Assembly: GCA_964017185.1 (NCBI GenBank)
Contig: OZ024871.1
Location: 28,620,488 to 28,684,487, forward strand
Length of the DNA stretch: 64,000 nucleotides
Reading direction: 5' to 3'
Origin: Rugalucina vietnamica
Taxonomy: Eukaryota > Mollusca > Bivalvia > Lucinida > Lucinidae
This document shows, piece after piece, positions 49,311 to 59,412 of the stretch. The notes under the pieces are model-generated. The model ran no database searches. It saw only the letters and a program-made list of their open reading frames with translations, and was not told where the DNA came from. Position numbers and translations under genes: made by a program. The stretch's first letter is position 1. Every line of letters begins with the position of its first letter.

Positions 49311-50750
49311 TGCATGCCTGCAGCGCTTTTATTGTACATCAAATAGTGTCTAGCGTCAGACTACCGCAAAAATCAGAATGTGGTATAGACGAAGACTCAT
49401 TGGACGTATAGGTCGTCCACTATTTACCTGATAATGAAAATTTTCTTGCTGCGTGAGCATAATTCTGAGTTCGAAATACTTTAGCATGTTAATGTGAGGA
49501 CAAAGACGGCCACACTGTTCATATATTGTTTGCTTATTATAATACCTTTAAGCCCAAAACACCAATAAGTTCTGATTTTACCGTTATGTGATATTAAAAA
49601 TGATATTATACTGACCCTAGTCTAAGGCGCCTTCCATTGTTTACCTCCGAGTTCCCCGAACCTCCGAGTTCGCTGTAACAGGTAATCCCGGGTGACAATC
49701 TATTCCTTGACATTGTATAGTAAAGTTTTAATAATGCTTATGTGCCACATCTCTACAACATCATCGGGTACCAAGCGATTGGTTGGCCTGATCCCAGTAT
49801 GAGGTAGCCATTCCCATTTATGTGCATCAAAGCACCATAATGTGACAGTTGACTTTTATGAACAATTAGGTATACCGGTAATTGATTAAGATTTGGGAGG
49901 CCACGCATATAATACTACTTGTCTAAGCTTGCTTCTTTAACAGAGTAACAATAATTACTGCTGACTTCCCATTTCGCAGTTGGATAAGTTGCGTTGACGA
50001 ATAACATTTGTCAACAAACTGGCAGCTACATTTCAAAATTTAGGCTTTCTCCTCGAGATTTTAAGCATCCTTGCGCATGATTACAAAATGATAAACTCCA
50101 CAGGCTTAAAAACATTAAGATGGTGTCACATCGATATCTTTTGATACGGGAATTCTCGGAGTAATTTTGAAATGTAATATTGGGAACTCGGAGGGACGGT
50201 TTTGGAGATTCGGATGTATTTCAACATTTAAAGAGCTGTTTTCCTCTCTTTTTTTCTTGATAATGAGAGTATATTTGTTTGGATCACTTCCATTTGCCTA
50301 CGAATCAAGGAAAGGTAAGCACAAAACGGTTATTCTGATTGTTGTGACACGGTAAGTATGCGCACATGCGTATTGGGGAGGGGGTGTTTGATGTATACTC
50401 GGAAGGAAAGGAGATGGTCAACAAGCAAGCTACCGTCTATGCAGTCTAAACCCCTTACATCCCAGCTTGTGTGCATTATTTATTTTTATTCACATTATCG
50501 ACTGTGGGTACTGGGTAGAATCTTTCAATGATGCACATGAAAAAAAAAGATTGTCATTTTACAGCTTATAAAACGGCTGATGCTAATTTTTTTTTGGCCA
50601 ACTTTCGATTGGGAGAAATACGGAGAGGGGAGGATATTTTTGTCAGTGCCCTCGTCTGCGTTTGAACTCGATCGACCTGAAAAATCATGTGCACACGTTT
50701 TTACTTGAACATACAGAATACGGATTTTCTTTCAGGAGCTGATGATACTT
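49311..50750. other. No gene; left member of a spaced direct repeat
   Basis: Contains the segment 49,620-49,700 (CCTCCGAGTTCCCCGAACCT) that recurs at 51,760-51,835. No coding sequence recognised. Confidence 0.45.
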
Positions 50751-50754
50751 TATG

Positions 50755-50860
50755 TACGTTTTCATAGTTTTAGTTTAAATTACGGTAACTGAGTGGCCGC
50801 CTATTGGGCAATAGCTGCTCACTCGGCTTACGATATGTTCTCTCAGTATAAGTATGAGAT
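50755..50860 (+). repeat. Tail fragment of the 41.4-kb RT family
   Basis: GTACGTTTTCATAGTTTTAG, GTAACTGAGTGGCCGCC and AATAGCTGCTCACTCGGC match 42,860-42,950. Confidence 0.75.
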
Positions 50861-50964
50861 TATAACATATTTTGGCAAAATGTTTCAGACGAGTTAAGCT
50901 TTTTCTGATGCGGTCGCTCAATTTTTATTATTGTCTGATGTCCCTTTCACCTTTACAAGGTTGT

Positions 50965-51110
50965 TTCAGACATATCGAGACGACTCCATCAATAGGTTGG
51001 GCGAACACGGGAGAACCCCAGAATAAATTCCTGACACACCCGCAAGCAGAACTTGGCTTGCTCCACTTGTTACCCTGAGATTGCGGTTAGTGATTAGATG
51101 ATTAAGAGTG
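50965..51110 (-). mobile_element. SINE body, reverse copy
   Basis: The minus strand reads CCAAGTTCTGCTTGCGGGTG, TCAGG and GGGGTTCTCCCGTGTTCGCC, matching the body of the tRNA-Ser-like SINE at 28.5 kb. A degenerate tRNA-like head (TTAATCATCTAATCACTAAC) precedes it. Confidence 0.75.
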
Positions 51111-51927
51111 CTTAATGAAATCGACAACATAATAATCATGCCAAATAATTATACTCTTAAATATGCTAATAATAAGTCAATGCCATACATTTAGGTTAGA
51201 GTAACATACATGTAGGTTAGAGTGACATATTAATGTATATTTGGTACTTTACATATTAACTGGACTGTATGTCATAAAATGAAAGTCTAGTTTGCTCCAG
51301 AAGCAAAATCACGAGTCATTTTCAATGAAATGACCCTCCGACGTCCCTGTATCCTAAATTTAACGTTACTCCGAGTTATCCAGATCATACCTCCGATAAT
51401 TACCGTACCCAAAATTGTGATACCTCCTACATTTACCTGGGTAAAAACGCTGGATATTTTGCATATATGCGGCTAAAATTTTGCATGATACTCATTAAGA
51501 CACTGTATTTTTAGAAACCAGCCGCTGTTTAATGCGAAAATATCGTAAATACTCAAAACTAAGTGGTCCGAATTGAAAGTGCTTTGCAATCATGCAATTT
51601 CCAGTTTACATTATTTTGATTGAAAATTGACGTGTCAGCTTAAACTGATGGTGCATGCAGGGGCTTCGTCTTCTAAACTTTGTATGTGCGATATGTTAAA
51701 ATTTCTAAAGTGGACGTATATTGAAAATAAAATAGGATAAATACTGCCCCTAGTCGGATTTGCCTTCCGTTGTTTACCTCCGAGTTCCCCGAACCTCCGA
51801 GTTCCCTGTAACAGGTAATCCTGGGTGTTGTATCCATGACGAAAACTTTTTCTTTTATCATGCCTTTAGTTCCAATATTTTTCGACAATTTTCGATACAA
51901 ATGCTTGTGGTGGTATATGGGATACAT

Positions 51928-51958
51928 GGTGTGTGTGTGTGTGTGGGGGGGGGGGGGT
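51928..51958. repeat. TG / poly-G microsatellite
   Basis: (TG)n followed by about 12 G. Confidence 0.95.
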
Positions 51959-51959
51959 A

Positions 51960-52940
51960 ACTTCTACATTCTAGTGAAGGGCCTCACAAGGATAGGAATC
52001 AATCTAGGTAGGGAAAGCGCCAAATCGGTAATATACCTCTGATCCTGACAAGAAACTTACTTACCGTTGGTAGATTTGTGACACGGATTTCACAAGTAAA
52101 ACTTTTATTGTTGTTTCTGTCTTGGCCAAGGTGCTTAATTGTGTCTCTGGGTGGCATACTATGATAATTTAGCACTTAAACTTAGGATTCACGGTCGACA
52201 TTCAATGCTTCCTCATTTCTTTTACCTGTTGCTGTATTACGTTCCTTGGACGCAGAGGCCAATAAATTTGACGACAAAAACATCAATTGTATGTTTGTTT
52301 GTTTGCATTGATGCTTAACGTCTCAGGCAACAACTATAGCCAAGTCGGGACGTTGTTTGCATTTTATGGGACTTTTACTCAAAATAAGGGTACCATGACA
52401 TACAAAAATGCTTCAACTATAACCACCCAAGTAAGCCACAAAGACTTTTATGTATGGATGTTTTGGCCTTAACTACCTTTTGGGCAGACACAGACAAGAG
52501 TAATCAGATGGACAGTCGGTAGCGTATAAGCTTTGCCTGGAGGCACAAGCAGCCCGTCTGTTTCTTAAGGCCTTAATAGACCGGCGCACATATTCCCAAT
52601 GTATGATGCTACAGACGTATGATGCTGCGCTGTTGACAATACATCATACTCTTAACATGCTATACTGCGTCCATTTATCGATTCTGAATCTAATCACATA
52701 AGATATTTTATTTATTTAAAGTTATTTCATTAGTAAACAATTTATCAAGCATATTCAAGGATAAATCACACACGACCAACGTACTTCCTAAATTCAGAAC
52801 CTCCTATTAATTTTTGAAAATATAATACACCAGTCAGAAATATTATTTTTGATTTCAATAAACTTGTTTCCGATCTTGACATCCATGCTTATACTCCTAA
52901 GTCTTGGGGTTGGTAAAGATTCAAAACGAGTTTATATTAC
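51960..52940. other. No gene recognised; dispersed repeat at 52.27-52.58 kb
   Basis: 52,420-52,570 (CAGACACAGACAAGAG, GCTTTGCCTGGAGGCACAAG, CAGCCCGTCTGTTTCT) is related to 45,690-45,815, a shared dispersed repeat. GATGCTTAACGTCTCAGGC is the kind of motif seen in molluscan SINEs. Confidence 0.45.
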
Positions 52941-52944
52941 TGAT

Positions 52945-53185
52945 AGTTCCAAGGCGAAAATTATGTTGTGGTTCTTATTTTTTATACTTTGGTGTTGAAT
53001 GCTGTGCTGTTTGCATCTTATGTACGTTTTCATATACATGTATTTAGTTATGTCCGTGTAAGTGAGTGGCCACCTGTTGGGAAACAGCTGGTCACTCGGC
53101 TTACGATATGTTCTCTTTGTGTTAATACATTATTGTCAATGTATTTTTTCCATTTTGGATTTTGGAGTGGGATTTCTTTTACCTT
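52945..53185 (+). repeat. Tail fragment of the 41.4-kb RT family (diverged)
   Basis: GTGAGTGGCCACCTGTTGGG, CACTCGGCTTACGATATG and ATTTTGGAGTGGGATTTC are readable. Confidence 0.7.
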
Positions 53186-53294
53186 ATAAAATGGTGTTAA
53201 GTCTTTATTATAGGCTGCATGTCAATCACATGTTTCATTTCATTGTTAATTTATAATTCTTTCATAATTATCTATCTGGGTCTTGGGTAAAATG

Positions 53295-53463
53295 TCATTT
53301 AAAACTTTCCATGACAATGACGTCATAGATATGCTGTTCCTCATCCTGGCGTGTTTGTTGTTCGCTGGCTTGACCCTCCTTGGCGATAGTTTGAAAGTAC
53401 TTGGGTATATCCTCTGCTTGAGCCTGGTTAATGGCACTGGTCTGTTTCTTGCTTCTCAGTCGT
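53295..53463 (-). CDS. Second DSL gene, cytoplasmic tail exon
   Basis: The acceptor is TTTCTGTTTGTAG. The frame ends at TGA (53,295-53,297). It encodes a basic start and an acidic/Gln-rich tail with IYDVIV, a tyrosine motif that could bind an SH2 domain. Confidence 0.75.
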
Positions 53464-56400
53464 CTACAAACAGAAAGATTCTTACTCACTTCATCTAAGT
53501 CACAAAGTATGTTTTATAGCTCTATTACTTACGTGCGTAATATTATTGTTTTTGTAGGAAAGATAGGGGTTCGTTAATTTTGTAATACTCTCGTTTATCC
53601 TCTACTTGCGTCTTGTTTGATTTACATGTTTACAAATGAGCCGCCTCAAAGGAAAACAAACAATGTGGTTTCTTAACAGGTCCAACACAAATCAGGCTGT
53701 AGAGTCACAGAAGGAGGCTAGAAGCTTGAAATTTCGGATTTAAGAAGAAGAGAAAGTAGCGAAAACAAAGGCGCTGATCAGCTTCGCGGTGACCGCGAAG
53801 CTGATCTGCGTCTTTGTTTTCGCATATGCAATTTGTTGGTTTTCTCATGAGGCGGCACAAATATGCCACGGAAATGTTAAAAGATTTAAAACAAAGAATC
53901 TTACAATACATATCGGCCAATGCCAAGGACAAGGATGACAAACGACACCGAACCAGCACTTATGAAACCATATTTAGCTGCCGTCATGTGATTGCTTCTT
54001 TCGCCATGGTCAACATACTCTTCTGATGCCTGTAAAATGCCTCTATAAAAGATCATTAAGCCTATATAATAATTGACAAAACTCAACAACCCAACACTGC
54101 CATTACTGTTACACATACTATTACGTACTATGCAACATTTTAAAATCCTTTTATTTAACCCATATTTGACGAATGGATTTTCCCATCATTATCAATTGGG
54201 TGAGTCCACTTTCATTTCTAGGGGTGTTAGGAGTGATTTTGAATTTTTATCTCATTTTTTATGAAATTCCTACAAGCAAACAGAATAGCCCCAGATGGGA
54301 CGCCGCGTTCTGCGGCGTCACATTCTGGGGCTATGCTGTTTGCCTATGTCCCATAAAAGGGACGCCAGGCTTAAATGAGTTAAGTGACCACTAAGTTTCT
54401 TTCTCCATTTTCATTTTTAGAGACACAAAATAATTTACTGTTGGTGTTGGTGTTGGTGTTGTGTTGTTATTATCCCCTGCCATCGTTGACAGTGACTGCT
54501 CTTTGTCCAAGGTAGTTCCAAAGACGGCTTCTGAAAAAACGGATTAATATTGCAACATTAAGCCTGTTTAACTAAAAAGCTGAAGACGTTGCCGAGACAC
54601 TAAACTAAACTCTAGCTGATATAACAATCAACAGAGAAATAAAGTATCGCTTCCAAACGGACAGAAATAGATAACTAGAAAGGGCGTGAGCTGGCTTTGA
54701 ATCAAGATCCTCTAAATCAGTCAACAACAAAAGAAATCTGGATCAGTTAGAATCATCAGCTGAGGCAATGTGGACAAGCACCAGATGGAAAGGTTCCGCC
54801 AAAACATTAATATTAAAGAAAGTCCATTAGAATTGCTCGAGAGTATACCTACCGTTGCTGGAATTGCAGATTCGCCTACCGTCTTTACTGCAATTAAATC
54901 CATCAGGCTCACAATATTGGTCGCAATCCCCATAGTAATGCTGGTTACAAACTGCGTTTACAAAGAATGACAACCTGAAATAACTCGACACTATTAAATA
55001 TTATCACCATGCACTGATTAAATATGTGCAAACAGTTCAATGCCAGAAGTTTTATACACTGCTACATTTTTTCTCTCTCGATTTTCCTATTTATATTGTC
55101 AAAGACTTTTGAAAAACTAAGATAAGTCTTGGCTTATATCTGATTATTTCTAGATCTAAATATCGTGTTTAACGTTACGCATGTATGAGGGTCTGGATGG
55201 GGTATAATGATTAATGAATAATGGCCAAACAAAAATTAATGAGAGTGAATAATGAGCAAAACAATTAATGATTAGTGAATAATGAGGTGCTAAATACTAA
55301 TGAATAAATGTCTTTTTATTGAATAGCAAAATAAAATAATGAATTGTGAATAACACGATTTTAAAGAATAATGAATAAACAAAAATTTGGCTCCCTGACA
55401 TTCTAAATTTTAATATTTTTCTGGGGTCTGGGGGAGGAATCCCCCCCCCCCCAGACCCCATTATCTCAAATATTGTATTATTCAAATTACAATGACTTCT
55501 CAAATGTTTGGATTGACAATAGATTTGCCTGCTGGAAGCCAAGAACATAGGAGATTGCAGCATGAACATTAAAAAGTAATACATGTAAGTGTATGTCATT
55601 TGAAGGCAACATGAATTCATCATTCTAGATGTTTACTGAGCAGGACATTATTTCACTGTCTTGATTTTCAATGTATTCAGTTTAAATGTTTTTTTTTTCT
55701 GTCTTTGTGCAAGACATATTATCCCACATTATACTTAGAACTAAAGGTGTAGGTGATGTTTTTCTGACCCTTTCTGAGAGTGAAGTTCATTTTTCTTTGT
55801 TCGCATGGTACTTTAAGAAACTGACAGAGCAAGCTATTTCCAAATATGCGGCCACTCAGTTGCCCAAACTTACTTAAAATATGAAAACGCACATAATGCA
55901 GTAAGAACAGTAAGAATCACCACAGCCGTATCGCATTGGAACGATCAGAAGGTTATTGTGTTTTTTTCTATGTTAGTTTATATGGTATATATACTGGTCA
56001 AAATAAGTTAGGGATCAAACTTTTAAGGATGCATTTTTGGGCCAATCGATGATTAATCAATTTTTTATTTATATGGTACATTAGCAGTTTTATCGCACTT
56101 TCATATGCCACGACTTTTGAAATTGTGCATCGTCTGACTTAAGCACAGCTGTTCTTTACACCACACTACCCTAAAAACCAAAGTGATAAAAAGTCCATAA
56201 AACTGATTCAACAAAAAAAAATCAATTTTACCAATTCATGAAAATTTTGCGACTTTGTACGATAGTCATCAAGATTCATCATTTCTAAGGTCAGCCAGCT
56301 AAAAATGGCCACTTTAAAAGTTTTACACGAACAAACTTACACACCATCAATTCTCTATGGGAATTTCATACCACTTTCATTTTAAGGGTAGTTTGACTGA

Positions 56401-57413
56401 AAGCCTGGTCTTGTTGAATGCGAAGACTATTGTTTCGATCCTCAAGTGTACAACGCTTACAAAATGAATTACCTTAATGATAGAAATGTTTCATTTTACC
56501 AGCAGTTCGAAATCTTGTAGAAAATGCGCGTTAAAAGTTTGATCCCTAACTTTATTTGTCCATTGTATAATATTTTCCTCGCTCGCTCGCTTTTGATAAA
56601 AGTGATACAAGTAGTTCTGTGAATTTGTGCTTGCACCTGGTTGCACAAGGTATTTTATTATGGTCTCAAAAATCGAGCTAGCAAAGCTTTGTTTTACATA
56701 ATACATGCATATGTATTTCATATTCATGACTGAAATGAAAGTGTATTCAGGATCTAGGCTAAAACTTAGATAGTATTCGTTGTGAGTGAGGGACTTTTTC
56801 TCTCACAAATGGGCAGGGGGTTATCTAGAAAATAAAATCGCTAAAAATTTCAGAAATTTTCTAAGAGGCTTTATAGTCTAGCAGAATATACATGCTTCTC
56901 AACATCAAGAGTTGCACCCTGCAGTCTACAATTTAATCCTGCCGGGTGGCTTAAGGGATGCTTGTGGTGGGGAACAAGAATAAAAGTATCCCTTTGCTAA
57001 TAAATAGGCTGTGAATAAGACATAGTTATATACTGTAAAGTAATCATCATATCTTAATGAATAATCAAACCGATTTTAAAAATTAAGTCAAAATTTTAAT
57101 GACATTGAATTATTGACTAAATTTTTAATGATTAGTGAATACAGTGACCCCCCATCCTGACCCTCATATATGAAGGAAGAACAAAGTATCTGCTACTTGG
57201 CTTTTCATGATATTAATTAAAATATGTATACTGACTTTTACAGCTGCGTTCAGTTATTAATATAACCCTGCGATATTCAGAAATACATTGACAACTCGTA
57301 TTGTTTTTGAACAATCGTCACTGGCAAGGAATGGACAACTGGAGGAATTGTTAAGCGTGAGAGTAAATATTTTCTCAGTATACATAACTTCCAGATCTGG
57401 TGATGTTGTATGC
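53295..57413 (-). CDS. Second DSL-domain membrane protein (5' end not found)
   Basis: Five minus-strand exons join in phase: linker 57,413-57,267; DSL 54,974-54,853; Thr/Pro-rich 54,530-54,439; membrane 54,029-53,905; tail 53,463-53,295. The DSL exon encodes VCNQHYYGDCDQYCEP, FNCSKDGRRIC, closer to the Delta consensus (CD-HYYG--C--FC-P) than its neighbour's. The sixth cysteine (GW-G--C) is missing: the next exon is NNTTPTPTPT-type spacer, and no EGF is visible. The helix FISAGSVSFVILVLGIGRYV is followed by a basic LRLRSKK and a Gln/Glu-rich tail of about 55 residues ending with EQHIYDVIVME. It is probably a short Notch-ligand-like or decoy protein. The MNNL part and signal peptide must lie further 5' or are lost. 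I cannot exclude a degenerate gene, but no stop or frameshift is visible. Confidence 0.68.
53637..53859 (-). mobile_element. Family A MITE, copy 11
   Basis: Begins TGAGCCGCCTCAAAGG, has the full GATCAGCTTCGCGGTGACCG hairpin and ends CATGAGGCGGCACA. It lies in the intron between membrane and tail exons. Confidence 0.85.
53905..54029 (-). CDS. Second DSL gene, membrane exon
   Basis: The acceptor is GCATTTTACAG and the donor TATGTATT|GTAAGA. It encodes a short acidic/His segment then the helix. It enters in phase 0 and leaves in phase 2, the same phases as the membrane exon of the first DSL gene. Confidence 0.78.
54156..54385 (-). mobile_element. Family D element, copy 2
   Basis: Inverted relative to 26.84-27.06 kb. 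GACGAATGGATTTTCCCATC, GCCCCAGATGGGACGCCG and GCCAGGCTTAAATGAGTTAA are readable. Confidence 0.75.
54439..54530 (-). CDS. Second DSL gene, Thr/Pro-rich spacer exon
   Basis: The acceptor is GTTTTTTCAG and the donor CCAACA|GTAAAT. It encodes AVFGTTLDKEQSLSTMAGDN then NNTTPTPTPT. The PT repeat comes from a short GTTGGT microsatellite on the + strand. Confidence 0.68.
54853..54974 (-). CDS. Second DSL gene, DSL exon (five cysteines)
   Basis: The acceptor is GTTATTTCAG and the donor CAACG|GTAGGT. The encoded cysteines are VCNQHYYG, GDC, QYC, FNC and RIC. It starts in phase 2 and ends in phase 1, identical to the DSL exon of the first gene, which supports common descent. Confidence 0.85.
55191..57172. 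mobile_element. Candidate 2-kb inverted-repeat element with AATGATTAATGAATAATG-type subterminal repeats
   Basis: TATGAGGGTCTGGATGGGG at the left pairs with CCCATCCTGACCCTCATATA at the right. Both ends continue into AATGATTAGTGAATA-like motifs. An unrelated mariner-type element (55,994-56,565) is nested inside. A G/C-run hairpin occurs at 55,421-55,460. No transposase recognised. Confidence 0.6.
55994..56565. mobile_element. Tc1/mariner-type non-autonomous element, about 570 bp
   Basis: Ends CTGGTCAAAATAAGTTAGGG and CCTAACTTTATTTGTCCATTG, continuing as ATCAAACTTTTAA / TTAAAAGTTTGAT, flanked by TA on each side. No coding sequence. Confidence 0.8.
57267..57413 (-). CDS. Second DSL gene, putative linker exon
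   Basis: The acceptor is AATCCATTTAG; the donor GCAGG|GTTATA is weak but in phase with the DSL exon. It encodes HTTSPDLEVMYTEKIFTLTL then SSCPFLASDDC and RVVNVFLN. No family match beyond position in the gene. Support comes from phase and from the inverted copy at 63.89 kb. Confidence 0.55.
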
Positions 57414-57790
57414 CTAAATGGATTACATAATATATTGAGCAAAACGTTTTAACAAAAAAAAAAAATCGCTGATATTCGAGATTCAAAGATTCCACAAGGA
57501 ACCATGGATAATAATTTTTAAATTTTATTTGTAATTTATGGAAGAAAAACTATTATTGTACTATGGCTGAAAAAATTGGTGTCTTCGTGAGCATTTTTTT
57601 TATAAAGTTACACATTGATTTTCATTCAATGTGCATTTTAGAATTTCATGGTGAAGTGGTTGTAACAAAATAAAACTAAGCATGTCTCCGTTATTTTGCA
57701 AGAAAACTAATATTCCACAAGGGCGGTTGTACGACTAAAGCTTGCTAGTGGGTTCCTTCTTGAGGTAAGCATGTCTTAAAGCATCATGAA
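57290..57790. repeat. Left arm of an inverted duplication (partner 63,552-64,000)
   Basis: Matching blocks, in reverse complement, are GCTTTAAGACATGCTTACCT, AATATTAGTTTTCTTGCAAA, TTCTAAAATGCACAT, AAAGATTCCACAA, GTTGTATGCCT and GATTACATAATA. The arm includes the linker exon of the second DSL gene. Confidence 0.85.
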
Positions 57791-57947
57791 GTCCCCTTTA
57801 TATTCTGCCAAAACGTGGGTTAGAATTTCATCATACAGTGTCAGAATTTGTTTTCTCGGCACAGAATACCATAGGGGCTGGAACTTTCATAGAGAAGCTT
57901 TTCATTGTTAGGCTATCACACATGATATTTCAACCCTGTTGTATATT

Positions 57948-58760
57948 TATACCCCCGGCATTTATGCCGACGGGTATATAGTTTTCGCTTTTCCGTTCGT
58001 CTGTTCGTCCGTTCGTATGTTCGTTCGTTCGTTAGTTCGTTTCTTCGTTCGTAATTCCGGAACGTTCGTAGAATTTATGTCAAAGTTTTGGTTAAAGTTT
58101 GTCTAGAGGTGTATATCTCATGAACCAATGGCCAGAAACTCTTCATATTTGGACCGTAGGCACCCTAGAGGGTATGCTTTGTTTCCATGAGTTCGGACCC
58201 CAGGGTCCATGCCCGGGGGTGGGGTTGGAGGTCAAAATCTATGACACCTTTAAAATGTGTTGTTTACAATGTTAATGTTTCTTCTCTAAGTTCATATCTT
58301 AACAAACGATCATAGGAATGTTTTCTTATATAGTTCATAGATACCCTTTAGGGTTTGCTCTCATATTCAATGTCACCAAATCCTGGTTACCATCCCCAGG
58401 GGTGGGGCTAGAGGTCAAAATCTAGGACACATTTATAATATATACCATGATAAACTTTCTGTAAGTCTGTTTTCTTGACATCCACTAAGTCTTGTCAGAA
58501 CACATTCATGAATACATAGACCATAGGTACCATGTAAGGTTCAGACTCTAGGGTCTATGTGCGGGGGTGGGGCTAGACTAAGAGGTCTTAATCTAGAACT
58601 TCTTTAACAATTGTATTTTCTGTGCTTTTTTACCACCATGTTAAGAAATCATCTTGCCCCAAAGGTACTTTATAAGGTTTGCCTTGTTTCTAATGACATT
58701 TGACTCTAGGGTACATGCCTGGGGTGGGGCTAGTGGTCAAAATCTAGGACATCTTAATTT
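57948..58760 (+). mobile_element. Family U hairpin-capped element
   Basis: It starts TATACCCCCGGCATTTATGC with hairpin CCGGCAT/ATGCCGACGGGTATA, then a (GTTC/GTCC)n leader with TTCGTTCGTTCGTTAGTTCG. Degenerate units with GGGGTGGGGCTAGAGGTCAA and AATCTAGGAC follow. Same layout as families S and W with different sequence. Confidence 0.7.
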
Positions 58761-59235
58761 TTTTTTGTTTTGTTTTGTTTAATATTATTGAATAATGACA
58801 TTCTATTTTCAATCTAGGACCGAGGACCTGACCCTCAACGTCCGCGATCAAGTCCTAGATTGAGTATACAAGTCAGCTCTGTATACTGCTCTATAATTGA
58901 TCTGTCATTCTACTAATCCCCCCTCCCAATGGTTTTGGTTCTTTTTGCAAATACAAATTTTAAGATGTACTTGTTGAGGGTGCTCTCTTTAATTCAGGAA
59001 TTGAGGTTCAATGTGTCAGTGTCAGTGAACATGTCTGGGTCGGGGGTGGTGGGCTTAGGTGTGGGGATGGGGAGCTACCAGCCGGGAGTATACGTGCCTC
59101 TCAAGGCACTTTTTCTAGTGTTTTTTCTAATGTATAATTTGTTCATAAGCTTCTCACTTATCTGTGTCAATATGTTGTACATTACTCTTCTTGTATTTGT
59201 AGGCTAGAAACATTGTAGTTTGCTTAATTTGCCGA

Positions 59236-59412
59236 ATAAAAAGGTACAAGTAGGCAAAGATCAGGAAAAGGCGCAATCAGAAAAAGATTCCCACTCCAAA
59301 AACCGAGGTGGGAAAAAACCAAACTAACAAACAGGTACTTATACCATGAAACATATTGTAAGCCGAATGAGCAGCTATTTTCCCAATAGGTGGCCACTCA
59401 GTTACCTTAACT
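59236..59412 (-). repeat. Tail fragment of the 41.4-kb RT family (reverse)
   Basis: GGCAAAGATCAGGAAAAGGC, CCCACTCCAAAAACCGAGG and AATAGGTGGCCACTCAGTTA are the reverse complement of 42,890-43,060. Confidence 0.85.

Larger units (their letters stand above)
49620..51835. repeat. Pair of about 85-bp direct repeats 2.1 kb apart
   Basis: TTGTTTACCTCCGAGTTCCC, CGAACCTCCGAGTTC and CTGTAACAGGTAATCC occur at about 49,635-49,692 and 51,770-51,827. Between them are CTCGGAG-rich inverted bits near 50,150-50,200 and 51,340-51,390. They could be the ends of a decayed element. Confidence 0.5.

Noticed and set aside
49620-51835. LTR retrotransposon
   Set aside because: Repeats are short (about 85 bp), do not start TG and end CA, and no gag/pol domain lies between them.
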